Notes: generated from the sequence alone by a model not told the origin. A stretch of DNA of 64,000 nucleotides from Desulfobaculum sp044987625 (GCF_044987625.1 NZ_JBJDSB010000001.1:496001-560000); one strand, 5' to 3'. Shown: positions 16,847 to 26,117, counted from the stretch's first letter. Numbers and translations are program-made.

Positions 16847-17629
16847 TCAGCGCGAACGCGGACCGGCGTTGCACGCCATAAAGGGGCAAAACTCCACCGC
16901 GGAGTCCGTCAAAAGCGTTGCGTCGCCGCGCCCGGCGTACAGCGCAAGGGGGGCTTCCACGGTCATGCCGGGCTTTGCGCCCCGCACGCCCTCCACCAGC
17001 ACCAGCCGCGCGGCGTCCTCAATGCGGGAATGCACAAAGCGCATGCGCTTCACCTCCAGCCCGCTGGCCGTCATGTCAGCCAAAAGTCCCGCAAGGCGCT
17101 CCGGCAGGCCGATAAAACACGCGCGCCCCTTGGTGCGCAGGGCATACGCCGCCGCCCGCACAAAGTCCGAAACCGGCGCCACAGCCTCAAAGCGCGCGGC
17201 GTCGCGCCCGGCGTCCTTGGGGCGGCGTCCCGACCCCGGCGTACGGTACGGCGGATTGCAGACCACAAGGTCATGCGCGCCGCCTTCAATGGCGCTCCCC
17301 CGCACCTCGCTCACGCTCCCCGGCATGACCGAAAAGCGCTCCGTAAGGCCAAGGCGCGCCGCGTTGGCCGTCGCGGCGCGGACCATCTCCGGATTCACGT
17401 CCAGACCGGTGACGCTGGCCGACCCCGCACCATCGCGCAGCAGCAGGGCAAGCCCCACAACGCCGCAGCCGGTACCAAGGTCCACAATGCGCCGCGCCGC
17501 GCCCGGTCCGGCAAAGCACGCCAAAAGCAGCGCATCCGCCGAAAACCGAAACCCCGCCTCCGGCTGCACCAGCCCACGGGGAAAATACTCCCGCGCGGCC
17601 TGTGCCGTCATGTGTTCGCCCGCGTCCAT
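16847..17629 (-). CDS. TrmN6-like SAM-dependent methyltransferase
   Basis: Class I methyltransferase of 260 residues: motif I VDLGTGCGVVGLALL, motif II VTGLDVNPEM, and the N6-adenine-type catalytic motif NPPY (DLVVCNPPYRT). The opening RFSADALLLACFA and the overall layout fit the tRNA1(Val) adenine-37 N6-methyltransferase group, though HemK-like targets are possible. A second Met six codons in is an alternative start. It lies 3 bp downstream of serB on the same strand. Confidence 0.82.
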   Translation of the reverse strand: MDAGEHMTAQAAREYFPRGLVQPEAGFRFSADALLLACFAGPGAARRIVDLGTGCGVVGLALLLRDGAGSASVTGLDVNPEMVRAATANAARLGLTERFSVMPGSVSEVRGSAIEGGAHDLVVCNPPYRTPGSGRRPKDAGRDAARFEAVAPVSDFVRAAAYALRTKGRACFIGLPERLAGLLADMTASGLEVKRMRFVHSRIEDAARLVLVEGVRGAKPGMTVEAPLALYAGRGDATLLTDSAVEFCPFMACNAGPRSR

Positions 17630-17632
17630 GCC

Positions 17633-18847
17633 CTACTCCAAGGCCTCCCGGTCGCTCAGTCCCAGCAGGTACAACACGCCATCAAGGCCAAGGTTGGAAA
17701 TGGCCTGCCGCGCGCCCTCGCGCACCACGGGTTTGGCATGGAAGGCAATGCCAAGGCCCGCGAGGTGGAGCATGGGCAAATCGTTGGCGCCGTCGCCAAC
17801 GGCCACCACCTGCTGCAGGTCAATGCCTTCCTTCCCGGCAATCTCCGTGAGCAGTGCGGCCTTGCGCGCGCCGTCCACAATCTCGCCCACCACGTTGCCG
17901 GTCAGCTTCCCGTCCACAATTTCCAGCTCGTTGGCGTGCACGTAGTCCACGCCGAATTCCTTCTGGAGCTGCTCACCAAAGTAGGTGAACCCGCCGGACA
18001 GGATGGCGACCTTGTAGCCCAGCTTCTTGAGGTTGCGGATAAGGCGTCCCGCGCCCTCGGTCATGGGGATGCTGGCCGCCACCTCGGGCAGGACCGAGGC
18101 ATCCAGCCCCTTCAGCAGGCCCACCCGCTCGCGCAGGCTGGCCTTGAAGTCCAATTCCCCACGCATGGCGGATTCCGTAATGGCGGAGACCTTGTCCACC
18201 ACGCCCGCGCGGCGCGCCAGCTCGTCAATGACCTCGCCCTGAATAAGGGTGGAGTCCATATCAAAGCACACAAGGCGGCGGTTGCGGCGGAAGACGTTGT
18301 CCTCCTGCAGGCCGATGTCCACGCCAAGCTCGCGGGAGATGTCCATAAACTCACTGCGCATGGCCTGCACGTCCTCCGGCTCCCCGCGCACGGAAAACTC
18401 CACACAGGCGCGGGGATTCTCCTCCGGCGTCACAAGGGAAGCCCGCCCGGACAGGCGCGTCACGGAGTCGATATTCAGGCCGTGGGCGTTGATGACGCCG
18501 GAAACGCGCTGCATCTGCGAGGACGTTACCTCACGCGAGAGCACGGTGACGATGTGCCGCCTGCGTCCCTGCCCGGCGACCCACGCCTCGTGGCTGTCTT
18601 CGCTCACGGGGGAGAAGGTCAGGGTCACGCCCATTTCGTGGGCGCGGAAGAGCAGGTCCTTAAGGATGGGGGCCGAGGCCTGCTCCTTGGGGATGTCGAT
18701 GATAATGCCGAGGGACAGGGTGTTGTGGATGACGGCCTGCCCAATGTCCAGAATGTGGACGTCGTAGCTGGCAAGGGTCGTCATCAAGGAATTGAGAATG
18801 CCGGGCCTGTCGTCCCCGGTCACGCGAATCAGAACAATCTCGTGCAT
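17633..18847 (-). CDS. serB: Phosphoserine phosphatase SerB with N-terminal ACT domains
   Basis: Final enzyme of L-serine biosynthesis, hydrolysing phosphoserine. It has 404 residues. Two ACT-like domains occupy about 1-180 (IVLIRVTGDDRPGILNSLM; HIVTVLSREVTSSQMQRVS) and probably sense an amino acid. The HAD phosphatase follows, with nucleophile motif DMDSTLIQGEVIDELA, motif II SGGFTYF, and the final Asp motif VGDGANDLPML. It is longer than the roughly 320-residue E. coli enzyme because of the double ACT, an arrangement known in other bacteria. Confidence 0.95.
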   Translation of the reverse strand: MHEIVLIRVTGDDRPGILNSLMTTLASYDVHILDIGQAVIHNTLSLGIIIDIPKEQASAPILKDLLFRAHEMGVTLTFSPVSEDSHEAWVAGQGRRRHIVTVLSREVTSSQMQRVSGVINAHGLNIDSVTRLSGRASLVTPEENPRACVEFSVRGEPEDVQAMRSEFMDISRELGVDIGLQEDNVFRRNRRLVCFDMDSTLIQGEVIDELARRAGVVDKVSAITESAMRGELDFKASLRERVGLLKGLDASVLPEVAASIPMTEGAGRLIRNLKKLGYKVAILSGGFTYFGEQLQKEFGVDYVHANELEIVDGKLTGNVVGEIVDGARKAALLTEIAGKEGIDLQQVVAVGDGANDLPMLHLAGLGIAFHAKPVVREGARQAISNLGLDGVLYLLGLSDREALE

Positions 18848-18904
18848 TGCGTTCTCCGCTGCAATCCGCTTGCGCGGCAGTTGGCTCAGGAAAGAATAGT
18901 CACA

Positions 18905-20431
18905 TCACCGGGTCAGTCTGCGCCGCAGCACGTCCGACACCATGGTTGCCTCCGGCACCTTAAGGAGCACGGTCAGCGCGGCGTAGGCCACCGCCCACAG
19001 CGGGATAAGCGCCACGGACCACAGGCCAAGGTCCACTGTCAGCCATGCGCCGCCGCCAATGGCCGCGCCCAGCACGGCAAACAGCGCCGCCCCCTTCTGG
19101 AAGGTGGCCCACTGCCCCAGCTTGCGGCGCAGGCCCCACAGCAAAATGGCCGCGTTGCCCCACGAGGCCACCGTGGTGGCAAGGGCAAGGCCCACATGGC
19201 CAAGGGTCTGCATCATACTCACGCCGCAGGCCACGTACAGCGCCACACACAGTGTGGCGGCGATAACGGGCGTGCGCGTGTCCTCCAGGGCGTAGTAGGC
19301 CGACACCAGCGGCCGGACAATGGCAAAGGCGGGCAGGCCCGCGCTGTAGCCCATCAGGGCAAGGGCCGTGGCCTCTACAGCGCCGTCGGCAAAGGCCCCG
19401 CGCTCAAAGAGCAGCGACACCACAGGCTCGGACAGGGCGCACAGCCCCGCCGCGGCGGGCAGACTGATAAACAGGGTCAGGCGTAGGCTGGCGTTCAGGG
19501 CCTCGCGAAAACCGTCCATGTCCGCGCGGGCGCTGAGCTTGGACAGGCTGGGCAGCGCCGCCGTGCTCACGGCCACGCCAAACACGCCTAAGGGGAACTG
19601 CACCAGCCGGTCGGCATAGTACAAGTAGGAAATACTGCCCGCAGAGAGCAGCGACGCCAAAAACGTCCCAATAAGAATATTGATCTGGTACACGGCCGCG
19701 CCAAACACCGTGGGCAGCATCAGCCGCCCGGTGCGCAGTACGCCCGCGTCCTTAAAGCTCCACGACCCGCGCCAGCTAAAGCCGCGCTTGCGCAGGGCCG
19801 GCTGCTGCATCACAAACTGAAAGTGCCCCGCCGCCAAAACGCCGTAGGCCAGCACATGCGGCACGGAAGCATCCAGCGCCACAGCGGACAGCGCCGCGCA
19901 AATGAGCACCACGTTCAGCACGCACGGCGCCAGCGCCGGAGTGAGAAAGTGCCCCTCGGCGTTGAGGATGCCCATGCTCAGGGCCACGCCGCAGATGAAT
20001 ATGGTGTACGGAAAGCAGATGCGCACCAAATCGGCGGCAAGGGCCAACTGTTGGGGGTCCGCGGCAAAGCCGGGGGCAATAGCCAGCGTCAGCTGTTTGG
20101 AAAAGACCATCGCCACGGCGGACAATCCGCCCAGCACGATGGCCAACCATATATGGGCCGAACGCGCGGTGGTGAAGGCCGCCTCCCGCCCCTGCTCCTC
20201 GCGGATGCGCGAGTACACGGGGACAAAGGCCATGGTCAGCGACCCCTCGCCAAACAGGCGGCGCATAAGGTTGGGCAAGCGGAACGCCACAAAAAAGGCA
20301 TCCGCCAGCGGCCCAGCGCCAAGGGCAAAGGCGATGATAAGGTCACGCAAAAAGCCCAGAATGCGCGACAGCAGGGTGGCCCCGCCGACAACGGCGGCAT
20401 TCCGGGCTATTCCTCGAGAATGACTGTTCAT
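18905..20431 (-). CDS. murJ: Lipid II flippase MurJ
   Basis: Polytopic membrane protein of 508 residues with about 14 hydrophobic helices. The N-terminus ARNAAVVGGATLLSRILGFLRD continues into LADAFFVAFRLPNLMRRLFGEGSL, a classic MurJ/MviN signature. It moves lipid-linked peptidoglycan precursor across the inner membrane and is normally essential. It belongs to a minus-strand series with mutM upstream (18 bp) and serB downstream. Confidence 0.96.
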   Translation of the reverse strand: MNSHSRGIARNAAVVGGATLLSRILGFLRDLIIAFALGAGPLADAFFVAFRLPNLMRRLFGEGSLTMAFVPVYSRIREEQGREAAFTTARSAHIWLAIVLGGLSAVAMVFSKQLTLAIAPGFAADPQQLALAADLVRICFPYTIFICGVALSMGILNAEGHFLTPALAPCVLNVVLICAALSAVALDASVPHVLAYGVLAAGHFQFVMQQPALRKRGFSWRGSWSFKDAGVLRTGRLMLPTVFGAAVYQINILIGTFLASLLSAGSISYLYYADRLVQFPLGVFGVAVSTAALPSLSKLSARADMDGFREALNASLRLTLFISLPAAAGLCALSEPVVSLLFERGAFADGAVEATALALMGYSAGLPAFAIVRPLVSAYYALEDTRTPVIAATLCVALYVACGVSMMQTLGHVGLALATTVASWGNAAILLWGLRRKLGQWATFQKGAALFAVLGAAIGGGAWLTVDLGLWSVALIPLWAVAYAALTVLLKVPEATMVSDVLRRRLTR

Positions 20432-20449
20432 TGGTGTCCTGTCAGGGTG

Positions 20450-21292
20450 TCATCGCTGACACGTCGGGCAATAGGTGGAAGTACGGCCCGCCACTGTACG
20501 CCGCTCCAATGTGGTTTGGCAATTGCGACATGGCTGTCCGTATTTTCCGTAGACCCTGAAATCATTCTGGAAGGCGCCGGAATCGCCGTGGGCGTCGCGG
20601 TAGTCGCTGATGGAACTGCCGTTGGCGTCAATGGCCTCCAGCAGCACCTCCTGCAACGCACCGTGTAAGGCGCGCAGGCGCTCCTCCTCCACGCCGCTGG
20701 CCGGGGCGTGCGGCAAAATCCCCGCACGGAACAGGCACTCGTCAGCGTAGATATTGCCCACGCCCGCAAGGAAGTGCTGGTCCAGCAGAAGGGACTTCAC
20801 CTGCCCGCGCCGTCCGTCAAACAGCTTCACAAAGGCGTCTTCGGTAATTTCCAGCGGCTCCGGGCCAAGGCTGGCAAAGAAGGGCCAGCGCTCCATGGCT
20901 TCCGGCGGCATAACGCGGCAGTAGCCAAACTTGCGCGGGTCCGCAAAGTGCAGGTTCTGGCCTTCGGTCAGGCGGAACAGAATGCGGGTGTGCTTGTGCG
21001 GGGCTTCCCCTGTGGGGCGCACCACAAGGCGGCCGGACATTTTGAGGTGGAAGCACACGTGTAGCAGGGGATATTTGGGGCTGGCGATATTGATGCACAG
21101 CATTTTGCCGCGCCGCCATACGCCCTGAATAACGCTGCCGGGAAGGGCGCGCTCAATTTGGGCGGGGGACAGTGCGCCGCGGCCTTTTTCCACAGCGCCC
21201 TTGGACAGCAGTTCAAAGGACAGGATGCGACGCCCGCGAAGCTCTTGAAGCAATCCGCGGGCGATGGTCTGAATCTCAGGAAGTTCTGGCAT
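20450..21292 (-). CDS. mutM: Formamidopyrimidine-DNA glycosylase MutM (Fpg)
   Basis: Bifunctional base-excision repair glycosylase/AP lyase for 8-oxoguanine. It has 280 residues starting MPELPEIQTIARGL, where Pro2 is the catalytic nucleophile and Glu3 assists. The helix-two-turn-helix region (QHFLAGVGNIYADECLFRAGI) and the C-terminal zinc finger (CRNC with CPTC, ending QR) are intact. Length is normal. It sits between the ChaN-like lipoprotein gene and murJ. Confidence 0.96.
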   Translation of the reverse strand: MPELPEIQTIARGLLQELRGRRILSFELLSKGAVEKGRGALSPAQIERALPGSVIQGVWRRGKMLCINIASPKYPLLHVCFHLKMSGRLVVRPTGEAPHKHTRILFRLTEGQNLHFADPRKFGYCRVMPPEAMERWPFFASLGPEPLEITEDAFVKLFDGRRGQVKSLLLDQHFLAGVGNIYADECLFRAGILPHAPASGVEEERLRALHGALQEVLLEAIDANGSSISDYRDAHGDSGAFQNDFRVYGKYGQPCRNCQTTLERRTVAGRTSTYCPTCQR

Positions 21293-21298
21293 GATACT

Positions 21299-22525
21299 TT
21301 ATGATGTGCCGGGCGGCTGTGCACCGGAACCGGGTCTGGTGAGTTGAATGATAATGTCGCGCTCTGCGCCGTCGCGCCGAAGGGTCAGGCGCAAGCGGCC
21401 GTCGTCCTCGCGGTTGGCCTTCACGGCGGCCTTGTGCAAGGTCCACAGGGCCTGAACAGGCATACCCTGCGCCTTGACGATAACATCGCCCTGCCGCATT
21501 CCGGCGCGGTCCGCGCGGGTGTCCGGGGCAATGGCCGTCACCAGTGCGCCCTCAGGATGAAGCTCCACGGCAAAGCCGAGGCGGCTCTCGTGACGCAGGG
21601 GGCACAGGAAGAAATAGTCAGCGGCGTCCGCGTCAATCGGCTCAAGGCCGCGCCACGGCAGAACCGTGGTCACACTCGCGTCCGGAGCAAGAACCGTCAG
21701 CCGGTGGGGGATGCCCCAGCCGTACTCCACATGCCCCGCACCAACGATAATGGCGACAGGCCGGTGCAGGCGGCGGCTGGCGTCAACGGCGTGCTGCGCC
21801 ATGACGGTATCCCACAGGGACTGCACGCGCACAAAGCGCTCAATTCGGGCGTCGAAGTCCTCGCCGCCATGAGCCATAATGTCGCGGTGCCGTTCAAATT
21901 CCTCGCGCAGGGACTCGCGCTGGGTGTCCATGGGACCGATGATGCGCTCCGGCACCAGCGCCCGCTTCGTGGCGGGCAAGGCCTCCAGCTCGCCCGCGCT
22001 CACGGCGCGGACAACATCCTTGGGGATGTTCAGCGCCACAAGGGGCAATCCATACTGCTCCGCCACGCGGAAGATGGGGCGGTACAGGGAATACGCATAG
22101 CCCCACACATCGTCCCAGCCAAGGGCGTCTGGAAGCGTGTCGGCGGTGAGTTCACCAGCGTTGAAGCGGTCCAGCGCCTGCTGGTGCGTCACCGGGACCA
22201 TCTCAAGCCCCACGGCGGGGACCGGACGGCCTGCGGCGCGCGCGGCCTCGGCCATCTGGGCGAGGACATCGGCCTGCACGTTATGGTCGCAGGGGTTGGT
22301 GTGCCCCTCGCCAAGGAGCACGTACCGCACGTCCGCCACGGCAGCGGCGAGTTCGGCGGCGGCAACCTGTCGGCCGCTGTCGGTCACGATGTCGCCGGGC
22401 ATGGCTGAAGGGATGGCGGAGTCAGACGTCCCGCTGCGGGGGGCCTGCTGCGGGGACAGCGCGGCGCAACCGCTCAGGGCCGCCGCCAAAATGACGGCGG
22501 CCCCAAGACGGAGTATGTGTCGCAT
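21299..22525 (-). CDS. ChaN-like lipoprotein with C-terminal PDZ domain
   Basis: Lipoprotein of 408 residues with signal MRHILRLGAAVILAAALSGC (lipidated Cys20). The main domain (about 40-290) is of the ChaN/DUF399 type: VRYVLLGEGHTNPCDHN, ALDRFNAGELTADTLPDALGWDDVWGYA, IVGAGHVEYGWGIPHRL. ChaN proteins bind haem or iron at the outer membrane. Residues about 310-390 form a PDZ-like domain (GALVTAIAPDTRADRAGMRQGDVIVKAQG), which suggests partner binding. The frame is open to an ATG at 22549, but 22525 gives a cleaner lipoprotein signal. It follows the PaaK-like gene with a gap of 14 bp. Confidence 0.83.
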   Translation of the reverse strand: MRHILRLGAAVILAAALSGCAALSPQQAPRSGTSDSAIPSAMPGDIVTDSGRQVAAAELAAAVADVRYVLLGEGHTNPCDHNVQADVLAQMAEAARAAGRPVPAVGLEMVPVTHQQALDRFNAGELTADTLPDALGWDDVWGYAYSLYRPIFRVAEQYGLPLVALNIPKDVVRAVSAGELEALPATKRALVPERIIGPMDTQRESLREEFERHRDIMAHGGEDFDARIERFVRVQSLWDTVMAQHAVDASRRLHRPVAIIVGAGHVEYGWGIPHRLTVLAPDASVTTVLPWRGLEPIDADAADYFFLCPLRHESRLGFAVELHPEGALVTAIAPDTRADRAGMRQGDVIVKAQGMPVQALWTLHKAAVKANREDDGRLRLTLRRDGAERDIIIQLTRPGSGAQPPGTS

Positions 22526-22539
22526 ATGTGAGGCCGGGA

Positions 22540-23805
22540 TTAATCCCATTTCCTCTTGTCCTCGATGGGACGGATCTGTGCGGGAAGGGTACCGGGCGCA
22601 ACCACGTTCAGTTGCGGACGGAGCTTGATCTGCTGGCGGAAGGCGTGCAGCAGCTCGTCCTGACGTGTGAAGTTGCTGGCCTCGACGTTCATGGTCATTT
22701 CGTCGATGCCACCGGGGTTGGTGACCTCAATCTGCCAACGCTTGATCTCCTCGAACTGGGACATCACCTGCTCCACCTGGTGGGGGTACACGAACATACC
22801 CTTGATGCGGGTGGTGGTGTCCACGCGGCCAACGATGTTGCCGAGGCGCGGGGAGGTACGGCCGCAGGCGCAAGGCGTGCGGTCGATGTAAGACAGATCG
22901 CCCGTGGCCAGACGGATAAGCGGATAGGTGTGGTTAAACGCCGTCACGACGATTTCGCCCACCTCGCCATCCTTGAGCGGGATGCCCGTGTCGGGATGGC
23001 AGATTTCCACGTAGGCGCGGTTGGCAAGGTGCAGGCCGTTGCAGTGGTAGCACTCGTAACCAATGCAGCCCACATCCGCCGTGCCGTAGCCCTGGCGCAT
23101 GATGAGGTCGAACTTCTTCTCGATGGTGGCGCGCATCTTTTCGGAGAATTTCTCACCGGTGACGAAGGCCACTTCGAGGAACAGGTCCTTACGCAGGTTC
23201 AGGCCCGCTTCTTCGGCCTTCTGCGCAAGGTGCATCAGGTAGCTGGGCGTACCCACGTAGCCCGTGGTGCGCAGCTTCTGCATGATCTCAAGCTGGGTGT
23301 TCGTATTGCCCGGACCGGCGGGAACAACAGCGCAGCCGAGGTTGCGCAGCGGCTCCTCGAACATGAGACCTGCGGGGGTCAGGTGGTAGTTGAAGGTCAC
23401 CTGCGCGAGGTCGCCGGAGCGGAAGCCCGCCGCGTAGAAGCCTTCGGTCCATCCCCAGTAGTCGTCGTTGCGGTCCTCAGGGTCAAAGATGGGACCGGGA
23501 GACAGGAACACGCGGCGCAGTTCGCCAAGGTCCTTGGTCAGCAGTCCACCAAGACGCGGCCCCATGGACTGCAGGAAGATGAGTTCCTTCTTCTTGATGA
23601 TGGGGATGTGCTTCAGGTCGGAGAGCGTCTTGAACTTGTCCACGTTGAACTGCGCACGGTCGAAGCGCTTCTTGACGTCCTCGGAATACCTGTAGGCATA
23701 GGTCAAAAGCTCTTTGAGCTGAATCTGATAGTATTGGCGTCGTTCAGACTCGTCGAGCACCTCGCGACGGCTGTAGATGCCTTCGGTACGGTCCTTTCGG
23801 GTCAT
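22540..23805 (-). CDS. Phenylacetate-CoA ligase family (PaaK-like) adenylating enzyme
   Basis: AMP-forming acyl-CoA ligase of 421 residues: MTRKDRTEGIYSRREVLDES at the start, Cys cluster GCIGYECYHCNGLHL, adenylate-binding region RQGYGTADVG, IVVTAFNHTYPLIRLATGDLSYID, and C-terminal IKGMFVYPHQVEQV. Typical PaaK size is about 430. Families of this type in sulfate reducers act on aromatic or other organic acids, and no phenylacetate-degradation genes are nearby, so the substrate is open. GAGG upstream of the ATG at 23805 supports that start over a longer open frame. Confidence 0.88.
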   Translation of the reverse strand: MTRKDRTEGIYSRREVLDESERRQYYQIQLKELLTYAYRYSEDVKKRFDRAQFNVDKFKTLSDLKHIPIIKKKELIFLQSMGPRLGGLLTKDLGELRRVFLSPGPIFDPEDRNDDYWGWTEGFYAAGFRSGDLAQVTFNYHLTPAGLMFEEPLRNLGCAVVPAGPGNTNTQLEIMQKLRTTGYVGTPSYLMHLAQKAEEAGLNLRKDLFLEVAFVTGEKFSEKMRATIEKKFDLIMRQGYGTADVGCIGYECYHCNGLHLANRAYVEICHPDTGIPLKDGEVGEIVVTAFNHTYPLIRLATGDLSYIDRTPCACGRTSPRLGNIVGRVDTTTRIKGMFVYPHQVEQVMSQFEEIKRWQIEVTNPGGIDEMTMNVEASNFTRQDELLHAFRQQIKLRPQLNVVAPGTLPAQIRPIEDKRKWD

Positions 23806-23925
23806 GTTCTTAACCTCGTCGTATATGGAGTGAATGGATGGGAATATAAGCGTGAGTGCAACAAGACGAAGTATCACATTTCCGTTACGCAATACAAGCC
23901 ATGTTGCCAAAACACGAAAATTCGC

Positions 23926-23959
23926 TTCGACTTTTCACGCTTTATCGAGAAAAGTCGAA
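23926..23959 (-). terminator. Hairpin after trmI, upstream of the PaaK-like gene
   Basis: A perfect 11-bp inverted repeat (TTCGACTTTTC at 23926-23936, GAAAAGTCGAA at 23949-23959) in an AT-rich gap. T-rich sequence follows on both strands, stronger on the plus strand. It probably ends trmI; the region between it and 23805 should hold the promoter of the PaaK-like gene, with TATATT on the minus strand near 23840 as a possible -10. Confidence 0.5.
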
Positions 23960-24020
23960 ACGAATAGTTTTTCACTCGGCACAATCGAGTGCAGCTGGCT
24001 CTAACAAGCCAAAAACGCGT

Positions 24021-24965
24021 TTACGCGTCCGGTTCAGTAGCGTCCGATGCGGAAGCGTCCTTCTCCGGCGTTGCAGGCGCGGCTGCCTCAGCCTTGGCGG
24101 CTTCGGCCTTGCGCTTTTCACGCGCGGCCTCCTGCTTGCGCTCGCGGGTGCCACGGGGGCGGTGCTTTTCGTAGTCCTCGCTGCCATCCTGATGGCGCGC
24201 AAAGACAAGGAAACCCGTATGGGCGACCATACGGTCCTCGGGGCGCAGCCTGTCAGGGACGGTCTTCCAGCGGCGGACCAGAATCTCCAGCACCTCAAGG
24301 TCGGCGTAGGGGCCGCTCTCCAGCGCCTTGAGCAAATCGCTCACCTGCGAAATGGTGGGCAGCAAAAACGCCACGGGCGAGCCGGGGCGGATGGCGCCGG
24401 GGATGAGGTGGGTGTATTCCCACGGGGTGCGGACATCGAGAAACAGCGCATCCGCGAGGGTGTCCTCGTCGGCGGTGTTCTTCACAAAGCCGTCGGCGAT
24501 ATCGTGGCCGACGATTTGCTCAACGTTCTTGCCAAGGCCATAGCGTTCCAAATTCTTGCGACACAGGTTGGCAAACTCGGGGCGGCGCTCATAGGTGAAC
24601 ACCTTGCCCGTGTCGCCCACGGTGTGCGACAACGCAACCGTCAGGCTGCCGGAGCCGCTGCCCGCTTCGATAACGCGCGTGCCGGCGCCAATGCCCAGCT
24701 TGACCAGCAAGTAGCCGATCTCCTTGGGATAAAGCACCTGCGTCTGCCGCTTCACACCCTTGACCATATCCGCCAAGGTGGGGCGTACAAGCCGAAACGG
24801 CTTGCCAAGATGTGTATACACCAGCGAGCCGAAATCCGCCGCGGCCACATCGGCCATGGCGACTTTGCCTTCTTGCGTATGCAGGTCCTGTTCAAGGTCC
24901 AGAACCTTCATGTAACGCTTGCCCTTCGGGCTGATGAGCAGTACCAGTTGACCGGGTTCAAGCAT
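24021..24965 (-). CDS. trmI: tRNA (adenine-N1)-methyltransferase TrmI-like
   Basis: SAM-dependent methyltransferase of 314 residues expected to make m1A58 in tRNA. The N-terminal beta domain starts MLEPGQLVLLISPKGKRYM. Motif I is VIEAGSGSGSLTVALSHTVG, and YPKEIGYLLVKLGI matches the TrmI signature. A C-terminal tail of about 55 residues rich in Lys, Arg, Glu and Ala (RERKQEAAREKRKAEAAKAEA) goes beyond the bacterial core of roughly 255 and may be an RNA-binding or disordered extension. GGAGG lies 7 nt before the ATG. The longer open frame to 25166 crosses the divergent promoter region and is rejected. Confidence 0.9.
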   Translation of the reverse strand: MLEPGQLVLLISPKGKRYMKVLDLEQDLHTQEGKVAMADVAAADFGSLVYTHLGKPFRLVRPTLADMVKGVKRQTQVLYPKEIGYLLVKLGIGAGTRVIEAGSGSGSLTVALSHTVGDTGKVFTYERRPEFANLCRKNLERYGLGKNVEQIVGHDIADGFVKNTADEDTLADALFLDVRTPWEYTHLIPGAIRPGSPVAFLLPTISQVSDLLKALESGPYADLEVLEILVRRWKTVPDRLRPEDRMVAHTGFLVFARHQDGSEDYEKHRPRGTRERKQEAAREKRKAEAAKAEAAAPATPEKDASASDATEPDA

Positions 24966-24989
24966 AATATCCTCCAAATTAGACCCCGT

Positions 24990-25018
24990 GAGGTATGGGT
25001 ACACGGTAGGAAAGTCAA
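24990..25018 (-). promoter_or_regulatory. Candidate promoter for trmI
   Basis: On the minus strand, TTGACT (25018-25013) is followed after 17 bp by TACCTC (24995-24990). The -35 element is good and the -10 weak. It lies in the 100-bp gap between trmI and the divergent radical SAM gene. Confidence 0.35.
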
Positions 25019-25065
25019 GCCTCTTTCCCCCTGTCCATAAATCGAGTATAAGAGGAAACGCTACG

Positions 25066-26061
25066 TTGGGATACACATTCGTCTTTGGTCCGGTACACTC
25101 CGGCAGGCTCGGCCTGTCCCTCGGCATTGATGTTTTGGGCGACGCGGTCTGCACCTTTGACTGCACCTACTGCGAGGTCGGCAGGACCACCAGCCTGACC
25201 TGCGACAGACAGCCCTATGTCCCGGCACAGCACGTGCTGGATGAGTTGAAACACTGGAAGGACGAGGCCGTCCGCCTGCCAGACGTCGTCACCCTCGGCG
25301 GACGCGGCGAACCGTGCCTCAACAGCGATATGGGCGCCATTATACGCGGCGTCAAAGACATTTTTCCCAAGATTCCCGTCGCTGTGCTGACGAACTCCAC
25401 GCTCCTGACGGACCCGGCGGTCCGCCGCGACCTCGCAGAGGCGGACGTGGTGCTCCCTTCCATCGACACCCTCGTCCCGGACGAGATGCGTCGTCTCAAC
25501 CGTCCGCACCCCAGTCTTGACGTCGCCGCGCTGCGCGAAGGCCTGCTGGCCTTTGCCCGCGAGTATACGGGCAAACTCTATGTAGAGGTTCTGCTCGTTC
25601 AGGGCGTTAACGACAGCGACGAAAACCGCGCGCTGCTCAGGCAGTTCCTTACGGAACTCCAGCCAGACAGGGTCGACATTGTCACCATGACCCGTCCGGG
25701 CACACTGCGCGCCGCCTCGCCCGTGCCGCCGGAGACCCTCGCCCTGTGGCGAAGGGAGCTTGCTCCACAGCACACTGGCGAAACGACACAGCGGTCAACC
25801 CCCTCCACCGCGGAGGGAGACAACTTTTCAACGGAGACTGGAGCGGCCGCCACACATCGGCGCGACCTCTCCGAGACTGCCGTGCTGGAACTCGTGCTGG
25901 GTTCCGTGTCCCGCAGGCCCCAGACCGCCCGGCAACTGGCCGAGGCCCTGGTCCTGCCCCCCGCCGACGTCCGCCGCGCGCTGGACGCCCTGCTGCAGCA
26001 AGGGCACATCGCCGCCGAGGACGATGGCGGAGAAGCCTTTTACGGAGCTTTCCGGGACTAG
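25066..26061 (+). CDS. Radical SAM protein (COG0731-like) with C-terminal helical domain
   Basis: Radical SAM enzyme of about 331 residues. The cluster motif is CTFDCTYC (Cys29, Cys33, Cys36), preceded by GPVHSGRLGLSLGIDVLGD, a pattern of COG0731-type Fe-S oxidoreductases. GGRGEPCL is the glycine-rich SAM-binding motif. After the barrel comes a low-complexity linker (about 231-265), then a small helical, winged-helix-like end (LVLGSVSRRPQTARQLAEAL). A TTG at 25066 with AGAGGA 9 nt upstream is preferred; a GTG at 24988 is possible but would overlap the divergent promoter. The reaction is unknown. RNase E/G follows 56 bp downstream. Confidence 0.85.
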   Translation: MGYTFVFGPVHSGRLGLSLGIDVLGDAVCTFDCTYCEVGRTTSLTCDRQPYVPAQHVLDELKHWKDEAVRLPDVVTLGGRGEPCLNSDMGAIIRGVKDIFPKIPVAVLTNSTLLTDPAVRRDLAEADVVLPSIDTLVPDEMRRLNRPHPSLDVAALREGLLAFAREYTGKLYVEVLLVQGVNDSDENRALLRQFLTELQPDRVDIVTMTRPGTLRAASPVPPETLALWRRELAPQHTGETTQRSTPSTAEGDNFSTETGAAATHRRDLSETAVLELVLGSVSRRPQTARQLAEALVLPPADVRRALDALLQQGHIAAEDDGGEAFYGAFRD

Positions 26062-26117
26062 CCGAATCACCGCATGCACGGCGCCTCCGCACATTTCTAC
26101 ATCAGAGGCGATATTTT

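Noticed and set aside
17030..19486. 818-residue plus-strand open frame
   Set aside because: Runs antisense through trmN6-like, serB and murJ genes, all with clear motifs; composition is His/Arg/Gln-rich and typical of a shadow frame.
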